The position numbers and the translations under genes are program-made. From Tieghemostelium lacteum (Eukaryota > Evosea > Eumycetozoa > Dictyosteliales > Raperosteliaceae), in assembly GCA_001606155.1 (NCBI GenBank), contig LODT01000035.1, positions 548,658 through 612,657 on the forward strand: a stretch of 64,000 nucleotides of DNA, in the 5' to 3' direction. Positions within the stretch are counted from its first letter, which is position 1; each line of letters begins with the position of its first letter. Below the pieces are notes generated by a model that was not told the origin of the DNA, made no database searches, and worked only from the letters and a program-made list of their open reading frames with translations. Below, in pieces: positions 8,404 through 19,397 of the stretch.

Positions 8404-11400
8404 TTATTGAGTAAACATTCTTGGAGCTATAGACATTGACATGAGTTCTTGGAATAATAGTTTGGCGGCATATGGCATTCTGACTTGAGAAATTCTGGTT
8501 TTATTTTTACAACGACCACACTCGAATGAATTCTTTTTCAGATTGGCAACAGCAATAAGACCACACAAATCACAAACATGAACTCTGTAGGAATCTGATT
8601 GATCAAATAGACGTTCTTTCAAGAATTGAGCAGCACCATGTGAAATCATACAATTGTGAGCTACAATACCATTGGCTACAAAGTTCTCATTATTGTGAAC
8701 TTGAATATCAAACATTGGTAGGACACCAATTGGTTTAATGTCAATAACTTTGAGATAGAATACAGGTAATGCGTCACTGGAATGACAAGGAAGTGATTTC
8801 TCTCTAAAGAATTTATCAGAGCCAATAGATTCAAAGTATTTCATTGCATGTAAGTTTGGAGTGCAACTATCTTTACAATTAGGTATATCTATTGAAGTCT
8901 CCAATGAGTATTCTTCACAGCATTGATTGATATGACAATCAGTGTGTTTGTAGGCATTTTCACAGTTTCTGTAATAGGAAACTGCAGCTTCTAGACAAAG
9001 TGTCTTTATGTAACTGTAACGGAAACCAATGAGATTATGGAATTTAATAGTTTCATTTGTATCTATATTCATTGTATATTTGTCATTTAGAGTAATGGCA
9101 TTAGCCTCTATACCAAGAGTAACTAACATTTCTTTTAGATCTTTCATATCTACATTTTCAGATTGACTAAAACCAATACTTGTAAGTCTTTCATTATCAC
9201 TAGTGAGATTTGGTGCACAACCACTAGAACCAAAGAGTGCAGCAACAAATTCACGAAGGAATGGTTTTGGACAATTTCTAAGACCTTGTTGGTTTAGAGT
9301 ATTTAATGATTTTGATATATCTAATGGTATAGTGATTTGGTATTTGGAATCAGAGTATAAGGAAGTTGGACTACATTCTGGAGATACTAATTTCATATCA
9401 TCAATGATATCCTTTACATCTAATGAATGGGTACTGTAGATAGTGGAAGTACTTGATCCACCAAATGAATAACCAAGTAGACGATACTTGGCAGACTCCA
9501 ATTCAAAGTCTTTAATTGATTTAGCATCGGTTTGCAACATTTCATCTTGAATATTAATTAATGGTTGTTCAATAGATTTAACTAAACGACTTCCAATTAA
9601 ATCATTAACTTGTCTCCATTGACCATCTTGACATAAAAATGGATGATCATGAGTAGCATCAACAAATGTGCCATCTTCCAAATGAATTCTGTATGCTGGT
9701 AAATTACCTTTGCTCTTAAAAGCAACAATACTGTCACTTACAATACCTTCTTCTGATGGTTTAATACTCTGTCTGAATGAATATAAAGATCTTTGAATAA
9801 AGGAATTAATTAAAGAATCTAAACGAACTGAATAATGTTTCATTGAGATTCTAGAGTCACCTGATAAACAATCACGCTCCATCTCACCAAATCTCAGACC
9901 ACCATCTCTGGAACGACCTTCTACAGGCTGTCTAGTAAGAATTTGTACAGGACCTCTAGCTCTACTGTGAATCTTGTCATCTACCATATGCTTAAGTCTC
10001 TGATAATAAGTTGGACCTATAAAGATTTGAGCATCCATTTTACGACCGGTATGACCATTGTACATCACCTCATGACCTGTCATTTGGTAACCATTCTTGT
10101 GTAGTGCTTGTGAGATTGCTTCTACAGTGACATCAGTGAATGGAGTAGCATCACCTTCATCACCGGTACTTGCAGAGACTTTACCTAAAAGACATTCAAT
10201 CAATTGTCCAATAGTCATACGAGATGGAATAGCATGTGGATTTACAATGATATCTGGTACAACACCTTCAACTGTAAATGGAAGATCTTCTTGACGATAT
10301 GCCATACCACAAGTACCTTTCTGACCATGTCTTGATGAAAATTTATCACCAATTTGTGGTGTACGCATTGAACGTACTCTGACTTTTGTGAATTTCAAAC
10401 CCTCTCCAGAAGTAGTCAAAATGACTTGATCAACAATACCAGTCTCAGTGGAACGTAAGGCAGTTGAAGAATCTCTCTTTGTCTGTCTTCTTGATTTTGT
10501 ATTCAAATCTTCAGTGTTATCAGGTGGTAATGGAGTGGTCTTACCAATGATAATATCATCACCAGTCACACGAATTCCAGGAGCTACCAAACCATCTTCA
10601 TCAATTTTCTCGTAACTACCATGACGAAGTGATGCACATGTTGAAGGATCAGGTTTCTCAAAGATCTCCTCTTGGAATGAAGTTTGTTTTCTCTGTTCAT
10701 CTTGATAGGCACGATAGAACATGGATCTGAAAAGACCTCTATCAATAGCAGACTGATTCAAAATTACAGAATCTTCTTGATTGTAACCTGAGTAACATGC
10801 AATAGCTACACATACATTCTGTCCGGCTGGTAACTCTCTAAAATGCAAATACTCCATAGAACGTGTGATTACTAATGGTTTTTGTGGATAGAATAAAACA
10901 TGTGCCATAGTATCCATACGTAATTGATAGTTTGTAATATAAACACCCATAGCTTGTTTACCCATAGCTGCTTGATAGGTGTTACGTGGTGACTGGTTAT
11001 GGTCTGGGAATGGAATAATAGAGCAACAGATACCCAGAATCATTGATGGATGAATTTCACAATGTGTATAGGTATGTATGGTAGTATCACTTGGTGAGGA
11101 TATTAAATCTTCTGGTGTCATTGCAATGAGGACAGTTTCTTCTTCTTCGGCATCTACGTATTCAACTAGACCATTAGTTAATAAATCAGCCCAATGTGTT
11201 TCCTCGGATTGAATTGACTTTATATGTGACTTGTTGATGACTAGTTTGTTGTCATTTACAACGAATAGCGGACGACAACATCTACCTGCGTCGGTATAGA
11301 GACGTAGTTCTTTCTCTCTGATATCTCTAACCATACTGACTTCAACAGAGACATCACCAGATCTTCTAAGTTGACGAAGAGTTGATAAAAGACTCTCAGG

Positions 11401-13208
11401 TTGACGATGAATACCAACCCACATACCATTGACAAAGATCTTAGTGGCATTGAAGATGGAAGAGGGATCAGAGAGTTCTTCGAGATTCTCTGTTGTCCAT
11501 TCTTCAAGAAACTCCAAAATGGGAAGTGAAGCAGAACCTACGGAGATATATGACATCATTGCAAGATTCTTTACCAAACCACAAGCTTGACCTTCTGGAG
11601 TCTCACTTGGACATACAATACCCCAATGAGTGTTATGTAATTGACGTGGTTTTGCTAATTTACCTTCTCTTCCAATTGGAGTGTTCAAACGTCTCAAATG
11701 ACTAAGTGTAGATGCAAAAGTAAGACGATTGAGTACCTGAGCAACACCAGATTTTGCACCACCAGATTTTGAACTACCCCAATTACCAGTAGCCAATGAA
11801 TACTTGAGACCACTGGTAATAGTCTTGGTATTGACAGCAGTCAATGGATTAAAGTCACGATCCTTGTCAATACACTTTTGTAAGTACATTCTAACGTCTT
11901 TAGTGAGTTTCTTAAAGAGTTGTCTGAAAAGCATACCCAATAATGGACCTGCTAAATCCAATCTCTTATTTGCAAAATGGTCACGATCATCCAATGGACG
12001 TCTTTCTAAAGTTGCCAAAAGCAGTCTGTGAATTATATAACCGAAATAGTATGCTTTTTTAGTCTCAAAAAACTCAGCTACACTGACGTGGGGTAACATT
12101 TCTTTTTGCAAAACTTCTTTGGCGAATTTTATACGGTGTTCTCTAGTACCCATAGTTGAACCTCTTTTACCGAGGAAATCAAGTGCAACCTCTTGATTTT
12201 GAATGACGAATGACTCCTCTAGAGAAGGTCTCATGAGATCCATCATTTGACTATCGGTGAAATCATAACAAATGTGTTCGAGGATATCTTTATCAGCAAG
12301 GAAACCTAAAGCTCTAAAGACAATGACAATGGGGACATCTTGCTTAATGTATGGGATGGTAGCTTTCATACCTACTGCACCTTTATTGGTGTTAGCTAAC
12401 ATTTTTACATACATTGTCGAAGTTGGACGAGACCCTGTTTCTTGACAACTACGAATCTCAGCGACATAGGAGTACTTTGATGGTGGAGTCTTCTTAAATA
12501 CATAGACGTGATTGTTATTCATCTTCTCCTGAGCAATCAGTACTTTCTCTGAACCATTAATTATAAAATAACCACCTTGATCGTAAGAACATTCACCCAT
12601 TTGAGTGAGTTCTCTATCGGATGCACCACCTAACAGACAGAAATGAGATCTTAACATGATAGGTACTTTACCCATTGGTATTCTCGGCAGGGTTTTTTCC
12701 TCCTTTTCAATTTCCTCTTTAGTCTGTTTGTTTATAATTGTATCGGTTTTGGTGATATCAGCCAACAGTGGTGAACTATAAGTTAGATTGCTGAGACGTG
12801 CTTGATTTGGTGTAACTTGACATGGGGTACCTTCAATCTCTATAGTAGGTCTAGATAAATAAATCTGACCAAATTTGATACTAACTGTAGTTGTTGTGTT
12901 ACTGACTGCTGATTGACCTGGAATATGTTGTGTCTCTGGTCTTAATGTGATGGGTGGTGATTCATCTATAATCTCTTGCATTGTATTTTGAATAAATTCA
13001 TCAAATGAATCTAATTGTTGTCTTACCAAACCTTTCTCTTGAAAATAGGAACTGATAACTGTCCAAACATCTTCCTGAACAATCTCTTCAGTATCTCCTG
13101 TCATTTGTTTGAGATATATAAAGTAAATATAACTAGATCTATTTATATATATCTATAAAATATCTAATGTATATTACCTAAATCATAGTCCATGTGATCT
13201 GTATTCAT
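8404..13208 (-). CDS. rpb2: RNA polymerase II second-largest subunit RPB2, with intein
   Basis: This is the catalytic second subunit of RNA polymerase II. Exon 1 (13178-13208) codes [10 protein letters not shown]. After an 80-bp intron (13098-13177), exon 2 continues [19 protein letters not shown], the usual RPB2 start. Pol II identity follows from [17 protein letters not shown] and [12 protein letters not shown]. Conserved blocks in order are HFCLLGG near the protrusion, [51 protein letters not shown], and a C-terminal zinc site CDLCG..CGRCK. The precursor is 1574 residues. Removing the 406-residue intein at 8653-9870 leaves 1168, the normal length (about 1170). The mature protein depends on protein splicing at GEMERD/CMISHGA. 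It is a single-copy housekeeping gene; no pol I or pol III features were seen. Confidence 0.97.
8653..9870 (-). other. Intein in RPB2, degenerate LAGLIDADG (DOD) type
   Basis: An in-frame protein-splicing element of 406 residues. It starts at Cys1 ([10 protein letters not shown], block A) and ends GIVAHN (block G: His405-Asn406), followed by extein Cys in [10 protein letters not shown]. Block B is DATHDHPFL with Thr73 and His76. Block F is [16 protein letters not shown]. All residues needed for splicing (Cys1, TxxH, His-Asn, +1 Cys) are present. The interior has the two helices of a DOD homing endonuclease, but [12 protein letters not shown] (about 129-140) and [13 protein letters not shown] (about 206-218) carry Gly138 and Ser216 where the catalytic Asp residues belong. 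It should therefore splice but no longer home. The insertion point is one of the most conserved motifs of the subunit, typical of intein sites. Seven or more Cys in the 300-340 segment are an oddity. Confidence 0.93.
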
Positions 13209-13504
13209 TTTTTTGTGTTTTTATATATTTTATTTATTTATCTATCTATCTAATCCAAAAAAAATATTTTTAATAATTTTGATCAAATATTTATTTATAG
13301 ATTTGTTAATTGAATGTTTGAAATCGATCTAGTTTGATATTTAAAAGATTTAATAATTTTTAATCTATCTCTTTGATCTATCGACAAAGACAGTTCAAAA
13401 AAAATAATAAAAAATTTTGAAAAAACAAAAAAAATTTAAAAAAAAAAAAACAAACATTTTTTTTCTGCATTATTTACAATGATCTTTTGGGGTATGAAAG
13501 ATGA

Positions 13505-14713
13505 TTAATCTTTATGTAGAAATGAACTTAAAGAATCATACATTGAATTTATAGTACTGTTATTAGGTGACTGATCCAAAAAGTCTAATCTCCAAACACC
13601 AACACCACGAATATGCTGTGATTTAGCATATTGAACTTTATAGAAGATACTAATTGGATTGTCATATTGAACTTGGTATATGGACCCACCAACTTGATAA
13701 TTAACATACGGTGTCATAGATTGATTATTCCAAAGCTCCCCACTGTTTTGGTCAGTTTGCAGAATCTGGTAGATATTAATATAGGAATAGGACATTGGGT
13801 ATTTATAGGTTGGTGTCTCACAGGTAGAGTTAAATATAGACTCTGTCTGTACACATTGACCATAGTACCCATACCATGGTAACCCCAATACCAATTGCCA
13901 TGGATTTACATGTAAAAACTGAAGATAGTACTGTAAACCATCAACTACAGCTGGAAGTGGTGAATTTGGTCCTAAAGGATTAGAATTCCAACTGCAGTCA
14001 TATGCCATTATAAACCAAAAATCTAGTTCTAAACCAACAGTTTGCACATCCAAGTTTCCAGGTGGTTCTAAATCCACATCATAAGATAACTGTATATAAG
14101 GGTTCATTTTATGTAACAATTTTGATATTCTCTGAACAAATATATTCAAAAGTTCAGTTTCATTAGAGTGTAGAGGCATTTCAAAATCTAGATTCAAACC
14201 ATCAGCATTGAATTGTTTCACTAGATAGAGATTTTGTCGTAACCATTCATTTTGTGTAACTAGATCCCATGAGCCTGGCCAATCAACCATATGATGAACT
14301 CTCACTTTATGTTGGTGTGCTAGACATATAATCTCTGGATTTGTACTGTTACTCAATGGTACTATAACAGATGTCAAGTTCTGCCAATTTACATATTGTT
14401 GATAGAAATCCATGTCATTGTCTAAAATGAATCCTACAATCTCCTCTCTAGGTGGAGTTTGTAAAACTTGACATAACGATTCATCTTGACAAGGACACGC
14501 AAAGACTTTCTTTTCAAGTTCTTTTATCAAAATGAAATCAAATAATTCCGATTCTATTATATATTTAATTTCTTCTCCGATATCAATATGTTTATTATTA
14601 TTATTGTTGTTATTATTATTAATATAAATTTGCTGATTTATTGAAATACTATTTACACTATATACAATTTGAACAACACTTATTATTATAAATAAAATGA
14701 ACAAATTATTCAT
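13505..14713 (-). CDS. ctbs: GH18 di-N-acetylchitobiase-like lysosomal/secreted hydrolase
   Basis: A 402-residue family-18 glycoside hydrolase. An N-terminal signal peptide (MNNLFILFIIISVVQIVYS) is followed by an Asn tract at about 32-40. CPCQDESLCQ at 73-82 matches the Cys-rich start of mature chitobiase. The catalytic DGxxxDxE motif is DGLNLDFE at residues 171-178, with Glu178 as the acid/base. WFIMAYDCSWN is the conserved substrate-assisting Tyr segment, and VLGLPWYGY and GVGVWRLDFLD are typical late-barrel strands. The enzyme would cleave the reducing-end GlcNAc from chitobiose cores during glycoprotein degradation in lysosomes, which suits a bacteria-eating amoeba. Several N-x-S/T sites fit passage through the ER. 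The gene is complete with no intron. Confidence 0.88.
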   Translation of the reverse strand: MNNLFILFIIISVVQIVYSVNSISINQQIYINNNNNNNNNKHIDIGEEIKYIIESELFDFILIKELEKKVFACPCQDESLCQVLQTPPREEIVGFILDNDMDFYQQYVNWQNLTSVIVPLSNSTNPEIICLAHQHKVRVHHMVDWPGSWDLVTQNEWLRQNLYLVKQFNADGLNLDFEMPLHSNETELLNIFVQRISKLLHKMNPYIQLSYDVDLEPPGNLDVQTVGLELDFWFIMAYDCSWNSNPLGPNSPLPAVVDGLQYYLQFLHVNPWQLVLGLPWYGYYGQCVQTESIFNSTCETPTYKYPMSYSYINIYQILQTDQNSGELWNNQSMTPYVNYQVGGSIYQVQYDNPISIFYKVQYAKSQHIRGVGVWRLDFLDQSPNNSTINSMYDSLSSFLHKD

Positions 14714-15266
14714 TTTTTATTTCTACACTCTATGAAAACTAATATTAAGTAAATTTAAATTGAATTGTTAATTTTACACTTTTTTCAAAAAAATGTAATT
14801 TGAGGTGGTTTGTTGAGTTAAAAAAAAAAAGCAAAGACAAAAGTGATTGGTAACCTGTATTTTTGAAATCATTTCTATTATATTATGATGGGTCATCAAT
14901 AGTTTTTTTATTTTGTTTTTTTTTTTGTGATTTCCTTATAATCTCCTTTTAATATGAGATATTGTAAAATCATGTTCTATAAATAAATTACCTAATGTGG
15001 TTTCTTTAAACTTGGATCATGTGTTGTTATAGTTGTTGCTTATATATATTTACATTACGGAATATATATTAAATAGTTGTGTTATTTTGGTTTGGTAGTG
15101 TTGTTTTTTGTACATTTAAAAAAATGAGAAATTTGAAAGGAGTAGAGGAGATGTTGATTATCTGATAAGAATGATGAATATCATTTCAAATACTTTTAGT
15201 GATGCTGTTTGTTTGTAGTAGATGAAGTTATTTGAAGGGTTGATTGGTTGGGTTGGTAAAAGTGAT
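14714..15266. other. Intergenic A/T-rich stretch
   Basis: No coding frame, tRNA or clear structure is visible. It contains T runs typical of amoeba promoters upstream of the leftward chitobiase gene, and the 3' flank of the leftward gene ending at 15267. Confidence 0.5.
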
Positions 15267-15632
15267 TTATAATTGCATTCCTATTTCCTTTTTCTTTTCT
15301 TTCTCTCTAAGTCTGGTATTTATTGAAATGATTGGTGGAGTCTTTTTGTTTGTAGATGGATTCTTGTTATCAGAGTCCATTTTATCGGTATCTATATTAT
15401 TATTGTTATTATTATTGTCTTGATCAACAGTCATCGGATTCTTAGCTGTTGTAGTTGTTGTTGTGGTTACATTTGCATGATCTATATTGTTATTATTTTC
15501 GCCTTGGGCAGCATCAGAAGTTTCCTTTCTTTCAGATTCAACTTTTATATAAATATCTGATTGTGAATATATAGTGTCTACCCAATTTGAAATGGCTGTG
15601 TTACTCCAATATTTGCTAGTAGAATTTTGCAT
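15267..15632 (-). CDS. Small low-complexity protein, unknown
   Basis: A 121-residue single-exon gene. Residues 1-35 look like the only folded part (KYWSNTAISNWVDTIYSQS, IYIKVESERKE). The rest is Asn and Thr tracts, then a basic C-terminus (NTRLREKEKKKEIGMQL). Its ATG is about 190 bp from the divergent SET/MYND gene, so the two probably share a promoter region. I do not recognise a family. The non-repetitive N-terminus with Trp and Tyr supports it being real. Confidence 0.55.
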   Translation of the reverse strand: MQNSTSKYWSNTAISNWVDTIYSQSDIYIKVESERKETSDAAQGENNNNIDHANVTTTTTTTAKNPMTVDQDNNNNNNNIDTDKMDSDNKNPSTNKKTPPIISINTRLREKEKKKEIGMQL

Positions 15633-15825
15633 TGTTGTCGTAAATCTAAGGATTCAAACTCATATCCTACAAGACCACAAATTTATGGAATTGAAGTGAA
15701 AAGAGGTGTGGAGAGAAAAGAAAATAGGTAAATTTGAAAAAAAAAATGAAAATTTTAAAAAAATTTTTTGAGTTTTCAAAATTTAATCTAAGTGGGGTGT
15801 GGAAAAGTGTTTAAAGTCGACAAAA

Positions 15826-17988
15826 ATGGAAGCTGAAATGTTCAAAAAGTTAAATGATTATGTTCCAGGATTTCAGGAATTTATGCAAGGGTTAGATAAA
15901 TCCAAAAAACTTAACTATTTACAAATGTGTCAAGAATTTCTATTTAAACAAACAGAAGACATGTTGAAACTCCATGAAAATGATTTATATTGGGTGTCAC
16001 CTGAACCATTACCTGCCCCTAAAGACTATCAAGATTTTAAATCCACTTTGGAAAATCTAAAAAAAAAGGGCAATGATGAACTGACTTCGGAATCCAATAT
16101 GGCATTCTACGGTAATGAAAGGTCTATATCCTACTATACAGTAGCTCTAGAGTACTATAGAGACCATAAAGATGCTATTGATGTTCCAGAGGAATGTGTA
16201 GGTGAACTTAATCGGTTGCTATCGATTATATGTTGTAATGCCTCTCTTGGGTATTTCAAATTACACGAGATTGGTCAATCATTTAACTATTCAAATAAGG
16301 CTATAGAATTTGATACCACCTTTGCAAAAGGTCATTATCGAAGAGGTATATGTTTTCAAAAGTTTGTGGATTTTGAAGCATCGAATATTGAATTTAAATT
16401 GGCTATGGGGTTTTGTCAAAATGATAAAACTTTATATTCTCTAATTGAGAGTGAATATAGACAGCAAGAGGAAAAGATTAAAAAGATGTTGGGTGAAAAG
16501 GAGAATATAAAGGCTAGAATAGAATCTGATAAACAATTTCAAGAGTTCCCAGTACATTTGACTTGGAGGTCGGATGTAGGACGTTGCATAGTCGCAAAGG
16601 AGAATGTCAAACCTGGAAGTGTTTTACTTAGAGTAGCACCATTCACTCATGCTCTAATAGATGAATGTGAACTTTCGTACTGTGGTTCATGTTCTCGACC
16701 CTTAAAAAGCATTGACCATCACAATTGTAGAAAATGTCAAAGACATGTACTTTGCAATCGATGTCAGAACGATGAAATTGTACAAAAAAATCATAATGAG
16801 GAATGTGATATACTACATTATCTCACCAAGAACTATCCAGATAGTCAATCGAGAGATTTTAGATTTATGTTAAGGTTAGTTTTGGCAGCTAGAAGAAATC
16901 GTGATGGTCTATTAACAAAAGAAAACTGTCCTCCAATTTGGAAACAACACCCATATATATTCGACACCTATCAGGATTTACTGAATCTCTCTAGAAACCA
17001 AAACCAGATTGAAAAGAAGCAAATGGATGCTTTTAAACGTGGTGTAGACTCGATATTCGCAATATGCCAGATTGTGAAGGGTAATGACTATCTAAAGGGT
17101 GTTGAGAAATCTGATATACTCAATGCCTATAGTATCATTCAGTTGAATGGACATGAGGTTTTGCATCCGTTACATGACAGTAATGGGTTTGGCATCTATC
17201 CAACAGCATCGTATCTCAACCATTCTTGTGAACCTAATTCATGTTGGTACTTTGATGAGAATGGAATGATATGCATAGCAAATTTCAAAGAGATAAAGAA
17301 AGATGAAGAGATTACCATTACCTATATAGACACAACCTATCCTTTGAACAGTCGTAGAAAGGATTTGCTAGAGACCTACCATTTCTTTTGTAAATGTACA
17401 AAATGTGTAAGAGATGCTGATGGAAGAGTTGGAGTAAATTGTTTGAAATGTCAAACACCATTACTTTACAAGAATATGGAAATTCAACTACCAGAATCAA
17501 AATACCTCAAAGAACATAAATACTATCCAATTTTAAAGCCATCAGGAAGAATATTTAAATGTCAGAATTGTAACAGTCAATTTGATGCATCTTTCTTTAT
17601 GCATTGTTTAGATCAGAATATGAAGGAATTTATAACAAAGAAATCAGTATATCTAGAAAAACTCTTTGGTACTTTTAATACTCATTATAATAAGCATTAT
17701 CATGATATTCGTTCAGAAGCTAGAGAAAACAATGATATTGATACTGCTATTATATGGACTAGAAAGATATTAAGAAACTATGAGGCTCTAGAAAATGTGT
17801 ATCCATGGTCAACGTTGGGTACCTATTACTATCTCTTAAGATATTTGAAAAAACAAAACAAATCTGATACTCTAAATGAACGAGAACAAATAATCAAAAC
17901 TATCAAATCCAGTATTGAAAATCTAATCGATATGCAAAGCTATTTCTTTTCAGATAGAATTTTACATAAATTGAAAATTCAAGATTAA
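15826..17988 (+). CDS. SET and MYND domain protein with TPR (SMYD4-like)
   Basis: A 720-residue putative protein-lysine methyltransferase. I start at the first ATG (MEAEMFKKLNDYVPGF). An N-terminal TPR-like helical region spans about 70-220 (GYFKLHEIGQSFNYSNKAIE, FAKGHYRRGICFQKF). The SET N-part is RSDVGRCIVAKENVKPGSVL. The MYND zinc finger is CGSCSRPLKSIDHHNCRKCQ followed by HVLCNRCQ..H..EC. The SET core has SYLNHSCEPNSCW (the NHSC SAM/substrate motif) and ITITYIDTTYPLNSRRKDLL. The post-SET Cys cluster is CKCTKC, with further CxxC pairs after it (CLKC, CQNC). TPR in front of a split SET with MYND is the SMYD4 arrangement. Substrate unknown. Confidence 0.88.
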   Translation: MEAEMFKKLNDYVPGFQEFMQGLDKSKKLNYLQMCQEFLFKQTEDMLKLHENDLYWVSPEPLPAPKDYQDFKSTLENLKKKGNDELTSESNMAFYGNERSISYYTVALEYYRDHKDAIDVPEECVGELNRLLSIICCNASLGYFKLHEIGQSFNYSNKAIEFDTTFAKGHYRRGICFQKFVDFEASNIEFKLAMGFCQNDKTLYSLIESEYRQQEEKIKKMLGEKENIKARIESDKQFQEFPVHLTWRSDVGRCIVAKENVKPGSVLLRVAPFTHALIDECELSYCGSCSRPLKSIDHHNCRKCQRHVLCNRCQNDEIVQKNHNEECDILHYLTKNYPDSQSRDFRFMLRLVLAARRNRDGLLTKENCPPIWKQHPYIFDTYQDLLNLSRNQNQIEKKQMDAFKRGVDSIFAICQIVKGNDYLKGVEKSDILNAYSIIQLNGHEVLHPLHDSNGFGIYPTASYLNHSCEPNSCWYFDENGMICIANFKEIKKDEEITITYIDTTYPLNSRRKDLLETYHFFCKCTKCVRDADGRVGVNCLKCQTPLLYKNMEIQLPESKYLKEHKYYPILKPSGRIFKCQNCNSQFDASFFMHCLDQNMKEFITKKSVYLEKLFGTFNTHYNKHYHDIRSEARENNDIDTAIIWTRKILRNYEALENVYPWSTLGTYYYLLRYLKKQNKSDTLNEREQIIKTIKSSIENLIDMQSYFFSDRILHKLKIQD

Positions 17989-18362
17989 ATCTCCGAGTCA
18001 ATACCACACTAGTCTCTTGAGTACTGTAAATTGGGGAAAAAGAGATACAAAATAAAAATAAAAAATATTTATTTTTATTTTATTTTATTTATCTCTATCA
18101 CATTGGTGTATGATGTGTGATGATTACTATTATTATTGCTACAAACTTTTATATATTATTAAATATCATTGTGTGTGTGTGTGTGTATGTATGTATGTGT
18201 GAGGAGAATGCTTTGGTTGTTGTTTGATGTTTGTTGTTTGATGATTGTTTAAGAGTTATTGTTATAGTTCTTAGTTTTTTTTTTTTACTTTCACTTTCTG
18301 ATTGGTTGATTGGTTGGTTGGTTTAGGGTTATTATAATTATGACTAGTTTGGTTTGTTTGGT
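17989..18362. other. Intergenic stretch with GT microsatellite
   Basis: This is a tail-to-tail gap between two convergent genes. It holds a (GT)n/(GTAT)n microsatellite at about 18171-18200 and T-rich and TTGGTTGGTTGG-type simple sequence near 18300. No gene is seen. Confidence 0.6.
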
Positions 18363-19397
18363 TTATTGTATTATACAATTCTTTGGATCTTTGTCACCTT
18401 TTGTTTTACTTTTATCTTTAGCTGCTAATTCTTCTTTTGATGGTGGGAACAAAACAACTCTACCTGCTTCTTCGAAAACTGTTGTCAAACCATCTTGTGA
18501 CAATGCAGAGCATTCACAATATTTATGTGCGCCAATTGCCTCTCTCATTTTTTCTCCCATTTCAAGTGTGACTTCTTCTCCACCATGACCTTTCTTTCCT
18601 CTTAAATCCAATTTAGTTCCTACCAATATAATAGGAGGTACTGGGTCTACATTTTGTGTAATTTCGGGATACCACTATTTAGAATTCAAAGAAAAGTAAT
18701 AAAAAAAAAAAAAAAAATGGAGGTGAAGGTGGTATTAATATCCAAATTCACAATTTTGTGTAACATATAAACAATATAATATAATCTCTATAACTTTTTT
18801 CCTCTGTGTATATATAAATATATATTATATCTTATCCTATCCCTACTTTTTGATGAACATTTTGAAAACTAGATGTTGAAATTAATGAAAAACAAACAAT
18901 AAATACATCGGTACCTGGATAGGATAGTGGTCTAAATGAATTATATTCCTCTGAACCAGCAGTATCCCATAAACCTAAATTAATTGGGGTATTATTTACA
19001 ATTGCATTGGCGTTATAGTTATCTAGATTAAAAGAATAAGTATTAATAAACTTTTAAAACTTTTTTTTTTTTTCGTTTTATATCTGTTAATTATGTTGGT
19101 GTCATCATACCAAATACTGTAGGAACATATTCTCCAGGGAAAGAGTTCTTTATAAAGTTGAAATCATCATGTTAGTACAAATTCAAAATCTATAAATCAT
19201 CTGATACACTAGTGATAATGAACACTCTTTATCATTTAGAATGACTGTTTTGTCACGCTGAAAATCCTCTCCTACTTCTATAGAGTGTGATATCACTTTA
19301 TAAAATTTATAAAACATACTGTAGTATAACTGATTAGTAAACAAGTTTTACCAACACTCATATCGCCTACGACCATAACCTTTATATCCTTGATCAT
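18363..19397 (-). CDS. Atypical Rac/Rho-family GTPase (four exons)
   Basis: A small GTPase of about 200 residues. The exons I place are 19320-19397 ([20 protein letters not shown]), about 19111-19148 ([10 protein letters not shown]), 18847-19022 ([41 protein letters not shown]) and 18363-18674 ([31 protein letters not shown] box CIIQ). The CAAX box predicts prenylation and membrane attachment. The switch-I Thr (VPTVFDNY) and NKxD-like TKLD are kept, but P-loop Gly12 (Rac numbering) is Met and Gln61 is Ser, so GTP hydrolysis should be poor, as in Rnd proteins. At the exon 1/2 junction the canonical splice leaves one base too many (a run of four A on the plus strand, 19140-19143). Either the gene is shifted there or the base call or splice is unusual. 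Confidence 0.75.

Noticed and set aside
9203-12031. Several 65-83-codon frames opposite or inside RPB2
   Set aside because: They are shadows of a highly conserved gene with no independent evidence.
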